A DNA stretch of 25,067 bases from CAZJDV01 sp964544865. GTDB taxonomy: Bacteria > Chloroflexota > Dehalococcoidia > Lucifugimonadales > CAJWER01. The stretch lies in NCBI GenBank assembly GCA_964544865.1, contig CAZJDV010000030.1, forward strand, positions 1 through 25,067. Reading direction: 5' to 3'. Each line of letters begins with the position of its first letter. Positions within the stretch are counted from its first letter, which is position 1. Below are positions 21,703 through 25,067 of this stretch, piece by piece. A model generated the notes under the pieces. That model was not told where the DNA came from and made no database searches. It was given only the letters and a program-made list of their open reading frames with translations. Made by a program: the position numbers and the translations under genes.

Positions 21703-23732
21703 GGGAGTACCTCGGGCGTTGTCGAGCCGGCCGCCGCGACCAGCTCAAGAAATTCCTCCTCCGATATCACCCCGACGCCCAGCGACTCGGCGTCTGCCAG
21801 CTTCGAGCCGGCGTCCTCGCCCGCCACGAGGTAGTCGGTGCGCTTGCTAACGCTCCCGCTCACCGCGCCGCCGGCGCCCTTTATCCTGTCCTCGATCTGC
21901 GAGCGGCTGGAGTCCCACAGCCGTCCGGTGACCACGAAACTCTTTCCGGCCAGCGTCTGCCCGGTCGCCTCCTCGCGCGCGTCGGTGTCGAGCCGGCCCC
22001 CAGCTTGGCGCAGCTTCGCGATAACGCGCCCGTTGTGTTCGTTCTGGAAGTAGGCGGCCACGGCGGCCGCGATCTTTGGACCGATGGATGGGATTGAAGT
22101 GAGGTCGGCCTCGCCCGCGGCCGTCAGCGCCTCCATGGTCCCGAAGTGGCGCGCGAGCAATTCGGCCACCTCCGTGCCGACGTGGCCGATGCCAAGGGCG
22201 ACCAGAACACGCTCCAGCGGTTGCTTTTTGCTCCGCTCGATGGCCGCCAGCAGGTTGGACACGCTCTTTTCACCCATGCGCTCCAGGGCCAGCAGATCGT
22301 CCTTCTTCAGCGTGTACAGGTCGGCGGCGTCCTGGATCAGCCCCTTTTCCAGCAGCACCTCCGTCTGCTTGATGCCGAGACCCTCGATGTCCAAGGCGCC
22401 CTTGCTGACGAAGTGCTCCAGTAGCCGGACGAGCTGCGCCGGGCACCCCGCGTTGACGCAGAGCGTCGTGGACTCGCCCTCTGGACGCACCACGGGCTCG
22501 CCGCAGCTAGGGCATGCCGCGGGCATCTCGAACGGCCTCTCTGCGCCCGTGCGACGGCTGGTGATGACACTCACGACCTGGGGGATGACCTCGCCGGCCC
22601 GCTCCACAACGACCCAGTCGCCGATGCGCAGGTCCTTCGCCTTGATGTAGTCCTCGTTGTACAGCGTCGCCTGGCTCACGGTCACGCCGCCGACGTTCAC
22701 GGGCTCCAGGACGGCGTACGGGTTCAGGCTCCCCGTCCTGCCGACGTTCACACGAATATCGTTGAGCTGAGTGACCGACTGGGTGGCCGGGAACTTGTAG
22801 GCGATCGACCACCGCGGCTCCCGCCCGACGACGCCCAGGTGCCGCTGCAGGTCGAACCGGTCCACCTTGACCACCACGCCGTCGCAGCCATAGTCCAGGC
22901 CCTCGGCGCCCTCCAGCCATGTGCGATAGTAGTCGATGGCCTCCTCGGGCGTACGGACCAGAGCATTGTGGGGATTGATCTTGAATCCCAGTCCTCTCAT
23001 GAACTCCAGGGACTCCCAGTGACCGTCGAGCTCCACCGACTCAGCGTGCCCGAGACTGTAGACAAAAATATCCAGCGGCCGCCGGGCCGCCTCGCGCGGG
23101 TCGAGCTGCCGAATGGAGCCCGCGGCGGTATTGCGAGGGTGGGCATAGGGGGGCAGCCTCTCGACAACGCGCTGCTCGTTGAACCGCTGGAACGCCGAGA
23201 GCGGGAAAAGCACCTCGCCCCGCACCTCCAACCGCGCCGGGGCGTCCCGTGGCAACTCCAGCGGGATACTTCGGATGGTGCGGAGATTGTGCGTCACGTC
23301 CTCGCCCACCGTGCCGTTGCCGCGGGTGGCGGCGCGTACCAGCGCACCGTCCTCGTAGGTCAGCGCCACCGCCAGTCCGTCGTACTTCATCTCGCACACC
23401 ATGTCGAACGCGGCACCTTCGAGAAGGTCGGTGACACGGCGGTGCCAGGCCATGAACTCCTCGTCGTCAAAGGCGTTACCCAGGCTGAACATCGGCGACG
23501 GGTGCCTTACCTCGGCGAACCCCTCGGCGGGCTCGGCCCCGACGCGTTGCGTGGGCGAGTTGGGGCTGGCAAGCTCGGGGTGCTGCTCCTCCAGCCGGCG
23601 AAGCTCCTGCATCAATGCATCGTACTGCGCGTCGCCGATCTCCGTGTCGTCGAGCACGTAGTAGCGGTGATTGTGGTAGTTCAGCTCGGCGCGCAGCTCT
23701 TCGACGCGCACCGTGACGTCGGGCTCACTCAT
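21684..23732 (-). CDS. ligA: NAD-dependent DNA ligase LigA
   Basis: A 682-residue bacterial DNA ligase that seals nicks using NAD+. Domain order is complete: Ia (YHNHRYYVLDDTEIGDAQYD), the adenylation domain with the KxDG motif at Lys116 (CEMKYDGLAV) and RGNGTVGEDVTHNLRTI, the OB fold (NVGRTGSLNPYAVLEPV), a Cys4 zinc finger (CPSC...CVNAGCP), helix-hairpin-helix repeats (LDIEGLG, LERMGEKS, ALGIGHVG, IPSIGPKIA), and a C-terminal BRCT domain (GKSFVVTGRLWDSSRSQIE...LGVGVISEEEFLELV). ATG 23732 has GGAG upstream. It is transcribed toward recF, whose start lies inside its last codons. The length is normal and no break is seen. Confidence 0.97.
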   Translation of the reverse strand: MSEPDVTVRVEELRAELNYHNHRYYVLDDTEIGDAQYDALMQELRRLEEQHPELASPNSPTQRVGAEPAEGFAEVRHPSPMFSLGNAFDDEEFMAWHRRVTDLLEGAAFDMVCEMKYDGLAVALTYEDGALVRAATRGNGTVGEDVTHNLRTIRSIPLELPRDAPARLEVRGEVLFPLSAFQRFNEQRVVERLPPYAHPRNTAAGSIRQLDPREAARRPLDIFVYSLGHAESVELDGHWESLEFMRGLGFKINPHNALVRTPEEAIDYYRTWLEGAEGLDYGCDGVVVKVDRFDLQRHLGVVGREPRWSIAYKFPATQSVTQLNDIRVNVGRTGSLNPYAVLEPVNVGGVTVSQATLYNEDYIKAKDLRIGDWVVVERAGEVIPQVVSVITSRRTGAERPFEMPAACPSCGEPVVRPEGESTTLCVNAGCPAQLVRLLEHFVSKGALDIEGLGIKQTEVLLEKGLIQDAADLYTLKKDDLLALERMGEKSVSNLLAAIERSKKQPLERVLVALGIGHVGTEVAELLARHFGTMEALTAAGEADLTSIPSIGPKIAAAVAAYFQNEHNGRVIAKLRQAGGRLDTDAREEATGQTLAGKSFVVTGRLWDSSRSQIEDRIKGAGGAVSGSVSKRTDYLVAGEDAGSKLADAESLGVGVISEEEFLELVAAAGSTTPEVLPSTSAT

Positions 23733-23869
23733 GTCTGCTCCACAATACGGACGTTAATGCGGGCTCGAAACCGGGCGCGGTCCAAGCACGCGGCTCAAGG
23801 CAAAATGATACCATGCTCGCAATCACCACTGTCGATTCCCCGTGGCTACGTTGGGCGCGTTCGAAACTC

Positions 23870-23899
23870 TGGACTGGGAATCGGGCGGATGGCTATACT
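23870..23899 (+). promoter_or_regulatory. Candidate promoter of the cysteine-synthase-family gene
   Basis: TGGACT (23870-23875), an 18-bp spacer and TATACT (23894-23899). If used, translation from the ATG at 23889 is excluded, and starts at 23940 or 23961 remain. Confidence 0.4.
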
Positions 23900-23960
23900 A
23901 TCCGCACCAGCCGTCGAACGGCTGCATAACTCCACGCAAATGCCCCCCGGAGATAGCAAC

Positions 23961-24881
23961 TTGGCCCAATCGCAAGAGTACCTCGACCTCATATCCCGAT
24001 ACCCTGCGCTGACGGCCATCGGCAACACGCCGATGGTCCGGCTGGACCTTCCCCAGGACACTGGCGACGCCGAGGTCCACGCCAAATACGAGCACATCAA
24101 CCCAGGCGGGTCGATAAAAGACCGGCCCGTGATGCGAATGCTGGCAGAGGCCGTCCTATCGGGCGAGCTGACCAAGGACAAGACCATCCTCGACGCCACG
24201 TCGGGCAACGCGGGCATCGCCTACGCCATGATAGGCGCCGTCCTGGGCTACAAGGTCGAGCTCGTCATGCCCGAGAACGCGAGCCAGGAGAGGAAGAGGC
24301 GGATCCTGGCCCACGGCGCGGAGATCGTCTTCACCGACCCCATGCTGGGCTACGACGAGACCCTCCACGAAGTGCGTAGACGCTACGAGCGTGACCCGGA
24401 CAAATACTTCTACTGCGACCAGTACTCGAACCCGAACAACCCACTGGCCCACTACGACACCACCGCCGAGGAGATACTGCGGCAGGTGCCCGGCGTCACC
24501 CACTTCGTCGCCGGAGTGGGCACCGGTGGGACAATCACCGGCGTGGGCCGCCGCCTCAAGGAGACGTACCCGGACATCCAGGTCGTCGTCATCAATTTCG
24601 ACGAGTGGCCGGGGGTCGAGGGCCTAAAACCCCTCGGCCAGGGCCACATCGTCCCCGACACCTACGACCAGGGCGTGGTGGACCGCACGGTGGAAATAGA
24701 CATCGACGAGGCCTACGAGATGTCCCACACCCTCGCCGCCCACGGCATCTTCGCCGGCCAGTCCTCCGGCGCCTACGTCCTCGGCGCCACCCACCTAGCC
24801 CGCGACACCCCCGAGGCGCGAATCGTAACAATCCTAAACGACATAGGCGAGCGCTATTTTTCTACGGGGATATGGGGGTAG
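23961..24881 (+). CDS. PLP-dependent cysteine synthase family protein (CysK/CysM-like)
   Basis: A 306-residue fold-type II PLP enzyme. Family segments are AIGNTPMVRL, NPGGSIKDRPVMRM with the PLP-binding Lys53, DATSGNAGIAYAM (the substrate loop, TSGNTG in classical CysK), FVAGVGTGGTITGVGRRLKE for phosphate binding, and IFAGQSSGAYVLGA with the Ser that contacts the PLP pyridine nitrogen. It makes cysteine from O-acetylserine or O-phosphoserine and sulfide, or is a close relative such as a cystathionine beta-synthase catalytic core; no CBS domain follows. I prefer TTG 23961, since GGAG lies 8 nt upstream and other genes here use TTG. ATG 23940 and 23889 are alternatives without a ribosome-binding site. 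Its last codons enter a G-rich inverted repeat. Confidence 0.88.
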   Translation: MAQSQEYLDLISRYPALTAIGNTPMVRLDLPQDTGDAEVHAKYEHINPGGSIKDRPVMRMLAEAVLSGELTKDKTILDATSGNAGIAYAMIGAVLGYKVELVMPENASQERKRRILAHGAEIVFTDPMLGYDETLHEVRRRYERDPDKYFYCDQYSNPNNPLAHYDTTAEEILRQVPGVTHFVAGVGTGGTITGVGRRLKETYPDIQVVVINFDEWPGVEGLKPLGQGHIVPDTYDQGVVDRTVEIDIDEAYEMSHTLAAHGIFAGQSSGAYVLGATHLARDTPEARIVTILNDIGERYFSTGIWG

Positions 24882-24922
24882 GGGGGAGGAGTAAAGAGTT
24901 ATCGGAGTACCCATATTCCCGT
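24864..24922. terminator. Imperfect G-rich/C-rich inverted repeat at the end of the cysteine-synthase-family gene
   Basis: ACGGGGATATGGGGGTA (24864-24880) pairs imperfectly with TACCCATATTCCCGT (24908-24922) around a purine-rich loop of about 27 nt. The stem includes the last codons and the stop. There is no T-run, so it may be a terminator-like or RNA-stabilising hairpin. Confidence 0.4.
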
Positions 24923-24929
24923 CGGTCAC

Positions 24930-25067
24930 TACTGTAGAAGGTCAGCGAAAAAGGGACACATCTGAGGGTTAAAGAACCCGAGAGAAGGAGAGTGGTGCGA
25001 ACTCCTGGACAGAGGGTAGAGTACCCAAGAAAGGAGCAGGTGTGACCCAATGATCAGTAGGAAAACC
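24930..25067 (+). mobile_element. Possible left end of an insertion sequence, cut by the window edge
   Basis: No gene ends in this stretch. At its end, AAGGAG (25031-25036) precedes an ATG (25050) reading MISRKT to the edge. This start resembles, from memory, those of transposases that begin with an S-R-K-T-R-type motif, and contigs often break in such repeats. The spacing of 13 nt is long and only six residues are visible, so this is a weak call. Confidence 0.25.

Noticed and set aside
22839..23939. Upstream extension of the cysteine-synthase-family frame on the plus strand
   Set aside because: It runs antisense through ligA and shows no PLP-enzyme homology.

Overview
This is a GC-rich, densely coded window with genes on both strands. 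It carries two 10-N scaffold gaps (8372-8381 and 16897-16906), so it is most likely a draft or metagenome-assembled contig. The gene content fits a Chloroflexota member, perhaps Dehalococcoidia or a SAR202-like lineage: coenzyme F420 synthesis (CofE), a molybdenum hydroxylase operon with its own MoaD-like protein, Gfo/Idh/MocA and DapA-family sugar-acid enzymes, a retropepsin-like protein, and frequent TTG/GTG starts. The taxonomy is inference from gene content only.

Layout. At 1-1049 is the 3' part of a Gfo/Idh/MocA oxidoreductase. At about 1100-1552 (-) is a decayed 3-methyladenine DNA glycosylase gene. At 1759-3261 (-) is glycerol kinase, divergent from a TenA thiaminase II (3400-4068). 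At 4086-5500 (-) is a ChlI/MoxR-like AAA+ ATPase broken by one frameshift. At 5812-6156 is a retropepsin-like protein with Asn in place of the catalytic Asp. At 6153-7462 (-) are a CitE/HpcH-type lyase and FolB, divergent from cofE (7620-8430). At 8504-9189 (-) are two small zinc-binding proteins, followed by a divergent SufR-like Fe-S regulator (9400-10074). At 10246-11847 (-) is a DUF2723 membrane protein.

At 12258-16566 is a molybdenum hydroxylase operon: FAD subunit, 2Fe-2S subunit, a 366-bp structured spacer, the molybdopterin subunit and a MoaD-like protein, ended by a strong terminator. Then come a DapA-family aldolase (16725-17664), a SAM methyltransferase (17835-18653), a GNAT acetyltransferase (18750-19250, -), GAPDH (19427-20440), recF and ligA (20494-23732, -), and a cysteine-synthase-family enzyme (23961-24881). 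The right end may be the start of an insertion sequence.

How the genes work together. The clearest functional unit is the molybdenum hydroxylase operon, where three enzyme subunits are made together with a ubiquitin-like sulfur carrier of the kind used for molybdopterin synthesis. ligA and recF form an overlapping DNA replication/repair pair. The other genes are mostly single housekeeping or catabolic units. I saw no defence system, CRISPR array, prophage, tRNA or rRNA. The points most worth checking are the apparent ATC start of recF, a near-leaderless cofE, the structured RNA segments in the molybdenum hydroxylase operon, the DSG-to-NSG change in the retropepsin-like protein, and several broken genes that could be real decay or sequence error.
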